From assembly GCA_022419385.1 (NCBI GenBank), contig JAJUBI010000005.1, positions 1,178,001 to 1,242,000 on the forward strand: 64,000 nucleotides of DNA, read 5' to 3'. The translations under genes and the position numbers were made by a program. Positions within the stretch are counted from its first letter, which is position 1, and every line of letters begins with the position of its first letter. Under the pieces are notes generated by a model. That model saw nothing but the letters and a program-made list of their open reading frames with translations, ran no database searches and was not told the origin of the DNA. Positions 10,806 to 21,236 of this stretch are shown here, one piece after another. Origin of the DNA: Paraconiothyrium sp. Pb-2020. Lineage: Eukaryota; Ascomycota; Dothideomycetes; Pleosporales; Didymosphaeriaceae.

Positions 10806-12032
10806 TTACACCTCATACACAATCTTATACGCACTGATCTTCCCGTCCCTATGCTCCTGAAAACCATCCTTAACCTTCTCTAGCCCTTTCTTCACACTCT
10901 GGGCATTGGGCTTCACTACGCCCTTCTCAAGCCACTCGGGCAACTTCTCGAACAACTCAGCGGCGATCTCGTGATCGTCCTCATTCGCCGGCCACTTGAG
11001 CTCGCCATACGCATGGTCTTTGAGAAACGCCGTCCAGACAAGCACATCCGTGACTTTGGTTTGCGCTGTGCATTCCTCTGTGTTGGCTTTGCCGGGCCGC
11101 ACTGTGCAGAGCCCACCACCCTGCTGTCGGATAGCCTTGGAGGCTATGGCGGAGCTAGATTCGTTGCCAATGGTGTCGAAGACGTACTGTAAATCTGGTG
11201 CTACCTGCTTGATTCTATTGACGACATCCGCGTCCGAGTAGTCGAAGACGTGTTGTGCGCCTACGGACTTTATGAGGTCGAAGTTGCGCGGCGAGCAGGT
11301 AGTGATGACGGTAAAGTTTTGCGTGCGGGCAAGTTGGATAGTGTATAAGCCGACGGAGGAAGAGCCACCCCAGACCAAGATTGTGGTAGAACTATTTCGG
11401 GAGATGTTTAGAGAGTCCTTAGAGAACATCGCGAGCCAGGCTGTGGCTGCTGCGAGAGGGACGGTGGAAGCTGCAGCGGGTGAGATGCCGGGGGGAATCT
11501 TGAAGGAGATGCGTTCGTCTGCCACTGTGTATTCGGCGTAGGCACCCACACCTTTGATCTCGGCTGCAGAGTGTCAATTATCATTTTCTGTAATATGGAC
11601 GGTAAGGCTCCCTTGTGGTTTGCGTTATCCCTGAGGAAGTACATGGTGTTTCAGACTGTTGCACACAATGTTATGTGTACACAGATAAGGTGGTGGAGCT
11701 CACATACCGCCCCAAATCAGTCCAGCTATGTTATCCCCTCTTTTCAAACGAGTCACGCTCTTGCCAATTTCCTCGACAGTGCCAGCAAAATCGCAGCCGA
11801 AGACGGAACCATCACCGAAGGCATTGCGGTCGAATGTTTGCACGTCGGTCGGGTTCTGAGCAACGTGCGAGAGCTTGACCAATGCCTGATGGTCTTCAAA
11901 TCTAGGTTTCGGTATAGCTTCCTTGGAGAGAATAGGTTCAGAGTCCTTGTTGCGTTGGACGACCGCTTGCATCTTGTCAGTCATTGCTGTGATTGGATCG
12001 GACGAAGCCGTTGGTAATCCTTTAGGCTTCAA
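10806..12032 (-). CDS. MDR-family quinone/enoyl reductase, zinc-independent (LovC-like)
   Basis: Exons 11708-12032 and 10806-11563; intron 11564-11707 (144 bp, GTATGT...TGCAG, phase 1) joins IWG-AEIKGVGAYAEYT. About 360 aa, the size of fungal trans-acting enoyl reductases. The N-terminal GroES-like domain carries NPTDVQTFD and FGCDFAGTVEEIG, typical of this subgroup, and lacks the zinc-ligand cysteines of alcohol dehydrogenases. The NADPH fold has VWGGSSSVGLYTIQLA, then FDTIGNE. Such proteins act either as stand-alone reductases in secondary metabolism or as general quinone/alkene reductases. It lies 387 bp downstream of the O-methyltransferase on the same strand, supporting a tailoring role by context only. 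Start alternatives at internal Met17 or Met21 cannot be excluded. Confidence 0.87.
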
Positions 12033-12419
12033 TTTGACTGTGCAATCGAGTTCGCATCGATTAGGACTGACAGTGCACTATGTATATACTGAAAATTACA
12101 AATACCCATGGTACTGTAGTGGAGCATCTGGACATGAGGGTCGCTTACGTCATGGATGGGCCATTGGCGGGGTAGCGCATTAAGCATAGCCGAATGTATG
12201 TTTATGGGTAGTATACATTACTTCAGTAAAGCGCAGTTGGCGAGTTGGACAGCGAGGAAATAGCTACTTCCCCCAGGTTCGGTCAGCCTTCCAATCGGAT
12301 TAAATTGTATGTGCAACATCATGTATTTGGGTATAAGAGTCGCTCGCTAAAGGTGCAACAAGCAAGCATCCCTATGCCGCGAGATGTGATGTCGTTAGAT
12401 TTGGCCGTAAAATGCGTGA
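12033..12419. other. Intergenic, MDR promoter side
   Basis: Between the 3' end of the O-methyltransferase and the 5' end of the MDR gene. No coding signal recognised. Confidence 0.45.
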
Positions 12420-13770
12420 CTATGCAAGTTCAAGTTCGATCAACGAGTCGAGACTATGCGGGTGTCGCCAGATGCCGTTTATCTTCAGACCCGCGCCTTG
12501 GTACAATTTGGTGTGCTCGGCCACGGTGCGATGCCTGGCACCAAGAGACGCCATAAGCTCCCAGTCAAGAGCTGTCTGTGGCCACGCTGCACCCTGGTCT
12601 GGGACCACGAAATCATTGACCAGCACCTTCGAATATCCTTTCTTCATGGCCGGCACAATCGCTTTCAAGATCTGCATGTTCACGTCATCACTCCAGTCCT
12701 GGATGATGGAGTGCAGGTAGTATGCTCGTGCACCTGAGATGTCTTATTAGTAAAGTAAGAATTGACGGAACTAGACCAGTTTGCTCACCTTGAACGGGCT
12801 GCTCGGTCAAGAAATCGTGAGCCCTGGCTTCAACGCCCGTCCCCACCTGTGCGTGCTCGATGACCTCCGGCCTGTCCTGCAGCACGAGCTTACCCGGCAG
12901 CGCGGAACCGAAGGCCTGCCTGACTCCTTCAACATCGTGCCCCACGCCACCGCCTATATCCACCAGAAACACACCTTCGCTTTCGGCGCCTTCGATCAGG
13001 TGTTCCTTTACGGGATAAAATTCTGGCTCGAACCAGCGCGGCCGCCCCTTGCTCCAGGCATCCATCATACTGCCGAAACGCCGGCCCATTTCCTGATCAA
13101 ACTTCTGGAAGTATTCGAAGTAGTGGTAGCCTTTGCAGTCAAAAGCGTGCTGAAAGGGACCGTCGGTCTGCGAGTTGGGAGAAGTGAAGCCGTGGGTTTG
13201 GAAGAAGCCGGGCAGCTTCTGGTGGGCGGGCTGGAAGTTGTCGATAATGTAGAGGATCGTGTCTTGATAGACGGGCTCGGCGAAGGATTTTGAGGTAGCA
13301 GTGGGTGCAAAGGTATCGGGCGCTGTTTCGTTTACGGTATGCATGGCGGCAAGATGGCGAAGCATGCGTCCTATACTTTCTCAGCTTCAACACTTCCGAG
13401 TCACTGTCTAGGCTGGCGCACCGACGAGGACCGGGTCTGTCTTGGGGTCAGTCCTCGACGCGATCTCGGCGGTGGTCTTCCCGGCTGCATCGATGCCCTG
13501 CATTGCTTGGAAGAGCTTGATCTCGACGCCCATGCGGATGACGGAGAGGTGTGACGGTTGCGCCCACAACAGATGCAACATGGTCTCGGAGGGGTGACTG
13601 AGCTCGGCGATGAGCTTCGAGGCGGCACCCAGCAGGCCCTCGCGGGCGCCCTGCTCCCCATTCTGCAGGCCTTGCCCGAGTTTGGTGATGCTCTCTATGA
13701 GGGCGAGCGCACCCTGCGACGGTGGGTTGGCGGCCATTGCGAGCGGTGGTTCAGTCGGGGAGATAGGCAT
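12420..13770 (-). CDS. SAM-dependent O-methyltransferase with altered catalytic motif
   Basis: Three exons: 13422-13770, 12789-13370, 12420-12733. Intron 1 (13371-13421, 51 bp) uses a GTGCGC donor and restores DPVLVGRMLRHLAAM; intron 2 (12734-12788, 55 bp) restores PVQGARAYYLHS. About 414 aa, the plant-COMT-like fungal family seen in polyketide clusters. An N-terminal helical dimerisation region is followed by the SAM site VFLVDIGGGVGHD, the acidic loop LVLQDRPEVIE, and VLVNDFVVPD. In this family the catalytic base is the His of an HDW motif; here the codon reads CAG and the motif is IIQDWSDD (Gln322), so methyl transfer by the usual mechanism is doubtful. The start codon at 13770 is the first ATG; Met12 is an alternative. 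It is divergent from the LaeA-like gene across 275 bp. Confidence 0.9.
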
Positions 13771-14045
13771 TACAGGCGTGCCTGGACGGCTCGGGTCGGC
13801 TCCGAAATGCGGGAATTAGGCGACCTCGGATCGACGACAAAGCGGAATCCTGATGACAGCGCCGCCCAGAGCGCGCCATTCGAAAGCAACTGGATCATCG
13901 TCCAGGCCGCATCCCGCAGCATGCTTCGAAGCATCTCCACGCTGGTCCCCATCATCCGCAGACCCTGTCGCCAGTCCCCCTCTCGTGCGACGCTGGTTGC
14001 GGGGCACCGTTGAACGTATGCAGCGCCGACCGTGCGTCTTACCCA
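13771..14045. promoter_or_regulatory. Bidirectional promoter between two methyltransferase genes
   Basis: Only 275 bp separate the start codons of the leftward O-methyltransferase (13770) and the rightward LaeA-like methyltransferase (14046), so the two genes must share promoter DNA. The stretch is GC-rich. I could not assign a specific palindromic activator site with confidence. Confidence 0.6.
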
Positions 14046-15293
14046 ATGGACCAGCCTCGCGCAGACCCCACTTCAACACCAGGCCCCTCTGGCCACCATG
14101 TCCCCCCCAGCCACGATGCACCAGCTTCCTCTGAAGCAGCCCCTAAACCAGAGCCTCATGCAGACCAGGCGCCCGTCGACTCAGGCGTCGATGCGGGCTC
14201 TGCGAGCGAATACGACCAGGACAATAGCGGTGATCACCTACTAGAGGCGCACAATAACACTGACGAGGACAACTTCAGTGACGAGGGGTATGCACAACTC
14301 ACGCCCCACTGCGTCATTTGAGCTATAAGCGTCAGTGCTCACACTTCGCGCAGGTACGATGGCTCCGATGTGTCTTCCTTCCTCTCCTCCATCTTGTCCG
14401 AGGTTCGCCGCGGCGTCGAGACAGAAGGCCGCCAATATGCGAGCTATGGGAAACACGACTATGGTATGCCCATGGACGACAAAGAGTTGGACCGCCAGGA
14501 CCTGCAACATCACAAATACAACCTGCTACTAAATGACAAATTGCATGTAACGCCCATGCCAAAAGAACGCTTGCAAGAGAGCGGTAGCCGCGTCCTCGAC
14601 CTAGGGACGGGCACAGGCATTTGGGCTATGGACATGGCCGACAAATATCCAAACGCTGAGATAATCGGCGTAGACATCGCGCCTACACAGCCCAACTTCG
14701 TCCCGCCAAACTGCATGTTCGAGATTGATGATGTAGAGGAAGACTGGCCCTACCGCCCCGCGCACTTCGACTTCATCCATGGTCGCGACCTCATGACCGC
14801 CGTGCGTGACTGGCCTAAGCTGATTTCCCAGGCTTATACACACCTCAAGCCCGGCGGCTGGATCCAGCTCGCGAGCACCATCCCCGGCGCCCTCTCCGAC
14901 GACAATACCATACCCCCGAACAGTGGCTACGTCGAGTCTGGTCGTCTGTACTTCGAAATGGCTGAGAAGATGGGTGCCCCGCTCGATGCCCCGCATCAAT
15001 GGTCCACTCAAATGCAGGACGCCGGTTTCACAAACGTAAAAGACGTCGTGTACAAGCTTCCCATGGGCGGGTGGCCGCGGTCCAAGCGGCTACGCACCGT
15101 GGGCAAGCTCGAGCAGGTTATGATTCTCGATGGCGGTTTCGAGGCATATATGCTGAGGGGCTACACGCAGATCTTGGGAGGGAGGGTGGAGGATCTGCAG
15201 ATTGTGTTGGCACTCGCGAGGAGGGAGATCAAGGATCCGAATGTGCATACTTACGTACAGTTTCATGTTACGTACGGTATGAAGCCAGCGTAG
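14046..15293 (+). CDS. LaeA-like SAM-dependent methyltransferase
   Basis: Exons 14046-14287 and 14354-15293; the 66-bp intron (GTATGC...CGCAG, phase 2) rebuilds DEGYDGSDVSSF. About 393 aa. The first 85 residues are a disordered Pro/Ser/Asp/Glu-rich tail. The core carries the SAM motif VLDLGTGTGIWAMDMAD, the acidic IIGVDIAPTQP, FEIDDVEEDWPY, FIHGRDL and LKPGGWIQL, all diagnostic of the LaeA/TAM-like methyltransferase group in fungal genomes. Members include the nuclear regulator LaeA and many paralogues that decorate small molecules; which applies here is open, since this is a paralogue-type sequence next to an O-methyltransferase and an enoyl reductase. No in-frame lesion is visible. Confidence 0.9.
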
Positions 15294-16164
15294 CGGAACT
15301 AGGGGGTTGAACTTTGGAGGACGTGTTTCCTGAAGGTGGGGCCAGGGTGGCATTTCGTTGCATTTGTATGGAATCTGATCTAACGGGTATCTTAGCTTGC
15401 TTGTGGGATTCAGTGAGGTCGGGTCGGTTTTCTGGGCAGGCATAGCGAGGTTCTTGAGTCAGGTTATACCTCGAATTCTACAAAAGCTTCTTTTCCATTG
15501 GTAGCATACGATGCTACCTATACACGCCCACGCGCATGGTCATTTCACTCAGACACAGGCACCATATAAGACTTCGGTCCGGCTTGTTTTTCGAAGAGGT
15601 ATATCTTTGCTCGCCTTTTTACAGCGTCGTGGTAGGACTTCCACAGGCTTGTGAGCACGCACCTTGTTTATGAAGTAGGCAGATAAGAAGGTTTCGGATA
15701 TACCAGAGTTCGAAGTTCTCAAAGTTGAAAAAGATAGATGGCTGGCAATGGACGCGATTCGGTAGCTCATCCTTTCCGAATTTTGAGTGTGCCCAAAAAG
15801 CTGTGACTACGTTGGGTTCTTGCTACGGGAGTCACTGCGCGCTGCGTGGCCTGCTCGGGCATCAGCTTATGTTTGTACTCCGACTCTCTACACTATTGGA
15901 AAAGTGACTCGACGGGTTTACGGGTTGCTGACTCTTCGCAGTCTGCGTCAACTAGGAGTCGTAGGAGTATCCGTATTTGACTCAGTACTGTGAGGTATAT
16001 AAACGCCATCAGTGTCACTCTGTATGCTTCTTATATATATCTTCATCAAGCTTTCCAAATCAGATTGATATCTATTTCCAACCTTTGACGCCGGCTCCTC
16101 AATATCATTGTCTCAAGCGACATAGATCACCTATTTGTATCACATATATTTTAGAACCAACAGT
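15294..16164. other. Intergenic, no gene recognised
   Basis: 3' flank of the LaeA-like gene and promoter of the gene at 16165. No coding signal beyond short overlapping frames. Confidence 0.45.
15996..16003 (+). promoter_or_regulatory. TATA box (tatataaa)
   Basis: A perfect tatataaa lies 162 bp before the start codon of the acidic-tail protein gene, a plausible core promoter position allowing for a 5' leader of roughly 100 bases. Functional assignment is inference. Confidence 0.45.
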
Positions 16165-16956
16165 ATGCCACACCGCGTCGAAGACGAGACTACGGCTCCA
16201 ACACAGCAGACTGAGAATGCGGCTCCGGCACAATTTGTAGGGGCTCTGGCTTCACCACATCTGGCTAGTCTCTTCGGGGAGATTATTCACAATCTCCTGG
16301 TAGATTATAAACGCTGTAGCAAAAGCGACGATGACAACCGTCGTCCCTCTACGATTGAAATACAACCGGATCCTACCATCCTGACGCTCCTTCATCAATA
16401 TGACTCCCCTGGAGCCGATACAGCAACCGCGAATATCCAAATCCGCGTTGAGAACTCCCCTTTTGAAAGCCCGGTCACACTTCTTGGCACCAATCTCAAC
16501 AGCCGCAGGCGAAATAGACTTGCGAAACCAATGTTCAACACAAATCGCCGAAATCTTCGGCGAGCTGCACATGGTTTGCAGCAGGATGTCCTCATTATCA
16601 ATTCTGGCTCACTAGACAATGCCTCCGACCCCGCCTATATAAATTTGGTGTTCGAGCAAGCTGTCAATCTCCTAGTAGCTTTGACAGGAACCCGGCGCCA
16701 GTACATCACGTTCGTCGCTATATTCTCTTTTCAGGTTCGAACTCAGGTTGTGCAGGAGCTAGAACGAGAGCCAAACGACGGGGAGCCTGCTACGAACGGG
16801 GACACGAACGGTGGATCTGGGATCCGGATTTGGAACGATGAATATTCTGACTCAGAAGAGGACAGTGACACCACGGACGACGATGTGGACGATGACACTA
16901 CAAATGGAGTCAATGGGAACCATGGTAATGTGAATGGGCTTGAGGTCTTGGATTGA
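16165..16956 (+). CDS. Hypothetical protein with acidic C-terminal tail
   Basis: Uninterrupted frame of 263 aa starting at the ATG after a TATA box. I do not recognise a domain. The N-terminal two thirds has folded-protein composition, with alternating hydrophobic/polar strands (TIEIQPDPTILTLLHQYD, then NIQIRVEN) and an Arg-rich segment (SRRRNRLAKP) in the middle. The last 55 residues are Asn/Gly/Asp/Ser-rich and strongly acidic (DSEEDSDTTDDDVDDD), likely disordered. No signal peptide or membrane segment is visible, so it is probably nuclear or cytosolic. The architecture resembles the broken frame at 18771-19235. It may be lineage-specific. Confidence 0.62.
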   Translation: MPHRVEDETTAPTQQTENAAPAQFVGALASPHLASLFGEIIHNLLVDYKRCSKSDDDNRRPSTIEIQPDPTILTLLHQYDSPGADTATANIQIRVENSPFESPVTLLGTNLNSRRRNRLAKPMFNTNRRNLRRAAHGLQQDVLIINSGSLDNASDPAYINLVFEQAVNLLVALTGTRRQYITFVAIFSFQVRTQVVQELEREPNDGEPATNGDTNGGSGIRIWNDEYSDSEEDSDTTDDDVDDDTTNGVNGNHGNVNGLEVLD

Positions 16957-18770
16957 TAGTTTGCGTGTGGAGCTGGAGTGCTTTCAGCAGCACGAGATAG
17001 CCTACTTACTACAATCTTCCCTTATGTGCTACGCTGCTCATATGTTCACGTGTGTGTAACAACTCGGAGACATTGTGCAACCAGTAGTTCATAGTGACCA
17101 TGATTGATCTTTACTCTAGCCGTTGCATTGATTTTGAGGTCGGCAGTTGCTTCTATATGTTAAGGAGCGCGATTTATATGCTATCTGTCACTTCCGACTA
17201 ACGAGTGATAGCGAGATGAATGGTAGAGAGAGCGGAACCGATTCACGAACTGGTGGCTCTTAGCGCCAAGATCTTGATCATCTACCGGAATATGGATATT
17301 ATATGATGCAGCTGGAGAAAGTCTCAATCGGCGAGAAGCCTTTTAGTGCACGTTGTACCACGCTTTGATGAGTCACGGCGTCGACAGCTACGTCATTGGC
17401 GCTGCGCACGGAGAGCTCGTTCAGTTCGTTGTAAGCCATCCAATATGCGGGTACAACGTGCCACCAGAGAATGACATCATCGTAATCAAAAAGAGTACAG
17501 CCATCATCTATAGAACACGTTATAGTAAAGCAGGGGCCTATTTTTTCAGCATGTATGCGATTCGCTAGTGGCTTTAGTCAAGGTAGTGTAGAGATAGAAA
17601 TCAATAACCAACATTAAGCGACTGATATTGCACGCTGCATTACCATATAAGAGCGCCTTCTCCACATTTCCACAATATTTTCTGTGGGCAGTGACTGACT
17701 GGATTCACTGCGAGAAGTACGGATGTCTGTCAGTACTATGCTCAAGAACACCACGCCAACGGTCTCACCGAAGCGCGAAAAGAAATTGCGGAAAGCACAT
17801 CAAAAGCCTCAGCGGCTCGAGCCTAGTCATAGTGCCATATCTGTGGACGCCGGCAACGTAAATTTCAGGGCAAGTAGGCTGTGATTCTAGCTGACACCTA
17901 GGTATCTTGGTAGCGGGTGATTCGTCAAACAGTGTTACGTATGTGCATTTCCAAGGTGTCGATGTCGATGAATGATATCGTATAGACCATTGATGGACCA
18001 ATCGAAGAGAGCATGTATGTGAAAAGTTGCTGCATCTGGACCAGAAGAATGTGAACGGACACGGGGAATGTGTTGATAGTTACGGCAAACCGGCATGAAC
18101 TGGGTGTCGTGAAGACGGAAGAAATAGTTGCGTAATGGAACAACTAGTGCTCTTCGCAAGCGCTTGATAATCCGTTCCCACACATGGAATCAGCGCCCAC
18201 CTGGGCATTGTACCAAAATCCAATGCATGGGCAAGAGCAGCTCTGGATTTGGCCGAGTGCAACCACTCTTCAGTATGCATCAATATGCATAATTGGCATA
18301 CTACTGACTTCGAGAAGATATTGCATGCTGCTAAGACTCTGAGAAGCCTTATTCATATCGCGCTGTGACAATCAGGTGATAACAAGGAAGGTGATGATGC
18401 ATTTGCATAGACAATTAGCAATCATAAGCAAGCAAATTCCATGTAGATAAAGTAAATCCAGTCCTGACAGGTTTCGGTCAATCATCCGAGCCATCACATC
18501 ATCTTTGCAACTTTGCTTCTAGAGGACCAAGGCAATTCTCCTCAGACCATACTTTCTGGAGTGTCATAGATGATCTCCTCAGTGAGCTACGGGAATTGGG
18601 TCAAGTTAAGCTAAACGAGGGTGTTCTTCCGACGCCTTCGTGTCTCCAGCCAAGCGCCCACGAGACGCTCTTCTATTGCCGAAAAATGTGTAAAAAGCTC
18701 TATCGTAGCAAGAATCTTCGTCTGTCATGAGCACTACCTAGACTATCTTGTGGCCCTCTATAGTAGCAAC
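16957..18770. other. Intergenic, 1.8 kb, no gene recognised
   Basis: No convincing gene. A 71-codon frame at 17353-17568 has somewhat protein-like composition but no motif and no supporting splice context. No repeat or transposon end seen. Confidence 0.4.
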
Positions 18771-19235
18771 ATGGACAAGTCTAGGGAACTATTTGAGGCA
18801 AATATAGCAGCGCTGTATACGGCAGCACAGAAAAGGAACCTTGTGGGTTCTACTATGAAAGCGGATACATCGGGGAACACTCGTGATACTGGATGGATCC
18901 ACTTGTCTGTTGAAAGAGATGTTGAACTAAGTCATGAAACGTTCGGGGATACTGGTAATGACGCTCTGATGATGCCTGTTTTCGGAGTTACTGCTGTTGT
19001 TAAGGTGGACATAAAGAAGAATTATACGTATAGGCCATGAGAGCAGCGGAATGGAGAACATGCAAGCGAAAATGAGTCGGTGAGTAATGGAGTCGTGAAT
19101 GCCGGCGACAACGGTACGGCAAGCGGTACTACGGACGATCAAACAAGCGACCATTCGGAGAGTACAATCTACAACCAAGACTATGACAGCGATCCAACTA
19201 CGGGAGACAGCTCTCATTCGCATACGTCTGCATAA
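18771..19235 (+). pseudogene. Possible broken relative of the acidic-tail protein
   Basis: From the ATG at 18771 an 89-codon frame (begins MDKSRELFEANIAALYTAAQ) stops at a TGA at 19038-19040. The same frame continues open past that stop for another 64 codons to a TAA at 19233-19235, in Asn/Ser/Asp/Glu-rich sequence (ENESVSNG, DNGTASGTTDDQ) like the tail of the protein encoded at 16165. The upstream part also shares spacing with that protein (LFE/LFG start, a short beta-like WIHLSVERD/TIEIQPDPT segment). I infer a diverged, stop-interrupted relative; it could also be a real 89-aa protein whose 3' region is untranslated. No intron removes the stop. Confidence 0.4.
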
Positions 19236-19933
19236 TTTAGTCCTAGAAATAGATCCTGAGAACTTTACACGTACGTAGACGGGTATTCGAGATTGTGATC
19301 TTCGTAGGCAATGTTGACTGTCGGTAGGCATTCCTTCACCAAAGTACAAGGGCCCTTTTGTAGGTTTGTATCATCGGACGTATAGATTGGCGTACCAGGA
19401 TGTTTACCTTGCTGCCATGGATCTTGGCAAGGAATATGGGTCATATTAAGGCCCCTTGAACGAGCCGGCCAGTCGCAACAGCGCTTAGAGAACAGCTACC
19501 AGGTTCGGATCCGCCAAGACCAACGCCATGCTCATGGTTCCAATAGGGACGTAAACAGATTATCAAGGTTCCGCCCCCCCATTTCTCTTCATGCTGAGTG
19601 TGCTTAAATCCAAGGCAATAGGCGTGTGGACTGACCATTTGATCCACGGGGCGGCAGGGAGATGTAACGGATTCCTTGCAAGGTACCTTCCATAGACATG
19701 GACCATAGATGACACCGTATGCCCTAGGGAGCATTAGAGGCCACAACTGTAGGATAGGATTCAATTCAACCTACACTCCGCATGTACTTGCCACTGCAGT
19801 TCACTTCGCTCCCAGCCTCGTACAAGACCAAAATCATTCCAGTGTACGACCAACATCGACGTTTATCGATCGGCTCCTGGTTGGCCGCCTTTTGAGCGGT
19901 CATATCTACCTCTCCCTTCCGATCCGCACTTGA
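19236..19933. other. Intergenic between converging units
   Basis: 3' flanks of the broken frame and of the leftward DHFR gene. Nothing recognised. Confidence 0.45.
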
Positions 19934-20641
19934 TCATCGTGTCACCCTCTCATACATCTTGAACTCGAATTTTACCTCCTTCTCTTCAATAGGCCCCGTC
20001 TTCTCTCCCGTCCAGTCCTCCAACTCCTCCTTCGTACTCCTCTTCCACTGCTCACTCCTATCCAGGTCCACCGAGAAGAAAGTGTCACACTCAAAATCCT
20101 TTTCGATTTTCGTAAGCAACACGCGATCCTTTTGCGGTAGCTGAAGCGCTGCATCGTATATCGTTGCGCCACCGATCACGAATACTCTTTCAATTTCCAG
20201 CCCCCCCTCGCCAGGCTGCGAGTTATACTCCTGCAGCCGCTCCAAAGCCGCATTCACACTGCCCACGGCCTCCACTTGATCCTTCCCCTCCCCACCTTGT
20301 TGCGCGGCAAAAGCTTCCGGTGTCCTCGTAACAACAACATTCACTCGTCCGTCGAGCGGTCTGAATTTTAGTGGAATTGAATCCCACGTCTTCCTGCCCA
20401 TGACCACTGCGTTGCACTTCCTTCTGACGGGTATGCTGGGGGAAGAGGAAGAGGATACGCGCGACGTCACGCGCTTAAAATAACCCATCTCCTTGCGCAG
20501 CTGCGGCCAGGGCAGTGTGCCTGCGCATCCGATGCCGAGGGAGGGAGTTGCCGCGAGGATGAGTGTAAGGGAGAGAGTTTGCGGTGGTGGCATTGTGGAT
20601 GAAGTGGCGGGATTGGATTCAGGGGAATGCGTATTGGACAT
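19934..20641 (-). CDS. Dihydrofolate reductase
   Basis: Single exon, 235 aa. It reduces dihydrofolate to tetrahydrofolate with NADPH, needed for thymidylate and one-carbon metabolism. Visible family motifs: LILAATPSLGIGCAGTLPW (substrate/cofactor strand, with the PW motif), RKEMGYFKRVT (catalytic acidic residue in helix B), VMGRKTWDSIP (cofactor binding), VFVIGGATIYDAAL and DTFF near the end. Compared with vertebrate DHFR (about 187 aa) it has a Ser-rich insert after the first helix and a longer middle loop (QQGGEGKD), which is usual in filamentous fungi. Initiation at Met17 (PPPQTLSL) would also give a complete enzyme; the first 16 residues are low complexity. Confidence 0.95.
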   Translation of the reverse strand: MSNTHSPESNPATSSTMPPPQTLSLTLILAATPSLGIGCAGTLPWPQLRKEMGYFKRVTSRVSSSSSPSIPVRRKCNAVVMGRKTWDSIPLKFRPLDGRVNVVVTRTPEAFAAQQGGEGKDQVEAVGSVNAALERLQEYNSQPGEGGLEIERVFVIGGATIYDAALQLPQKDRVLLTKIEKDFECDTFFSVDLDRSEQWKRSTKEELEDWTGEKTGPIEEKEVKFEFKMYERVTR

Positions 20642-21236
20642 TGCTTCGGAGGGGAGCGCGGAGAACGGAGCGTGGGTTGAATTGACGTTGACGTAGAGTT
20701 ATGCAGGGCATTCGTGCCGCAAAGTCAAAGCTTGGACAGCGGGGCACGAAAACGCGCTAAATGACACGCGTGTGAACGTGACTTGTCAACAGCACACGAG
20801 CACAACGTCATCGAAACCGTGCCTCGAAAATGACAATATCAGATTTAGCAGTGTTGAGATTCAAAGGCCAAAGTAGATCCATTCTACTACACGGAGCCCA
20901 ATGCAGACACGCACCAACCATTTGGACGATTCGAGCTGCCGCCCACTCTTTGATGTGAACACTCCCCTTCTCACTATGAACCACCCTCACGCGCTGATAT
21001 ATGATACACGGTACGAACTGATACCGGACGCGAAGATCCAACAAACGCACCATCGCCATCATGCAAATCCTCCTACAGAACGCCGTAATGACACCGCCCA
21101 TGCCGCATTCTCTCCCAAAAGTTCCCAGTCATACAACTCATTCCGTTCCAGGGGTATCTCGTGAAAAGGTAGCAGCAGAAATGTTAGGTTGAAGTGTTCT
21201 GGGAGGGATGGTATTCTATTCACCGTTGCCTCCTTC
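20642..21236. other. Intergenic, between DHFR start and PP4R3 end
   Basis: Contains the DHFR promoter and the 3' flank of the PP4R3 gene. A frame continuing the PP4R3 C-terminus in another phase overlaps 21059-21300 (see findings). Confidence 0.4.
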
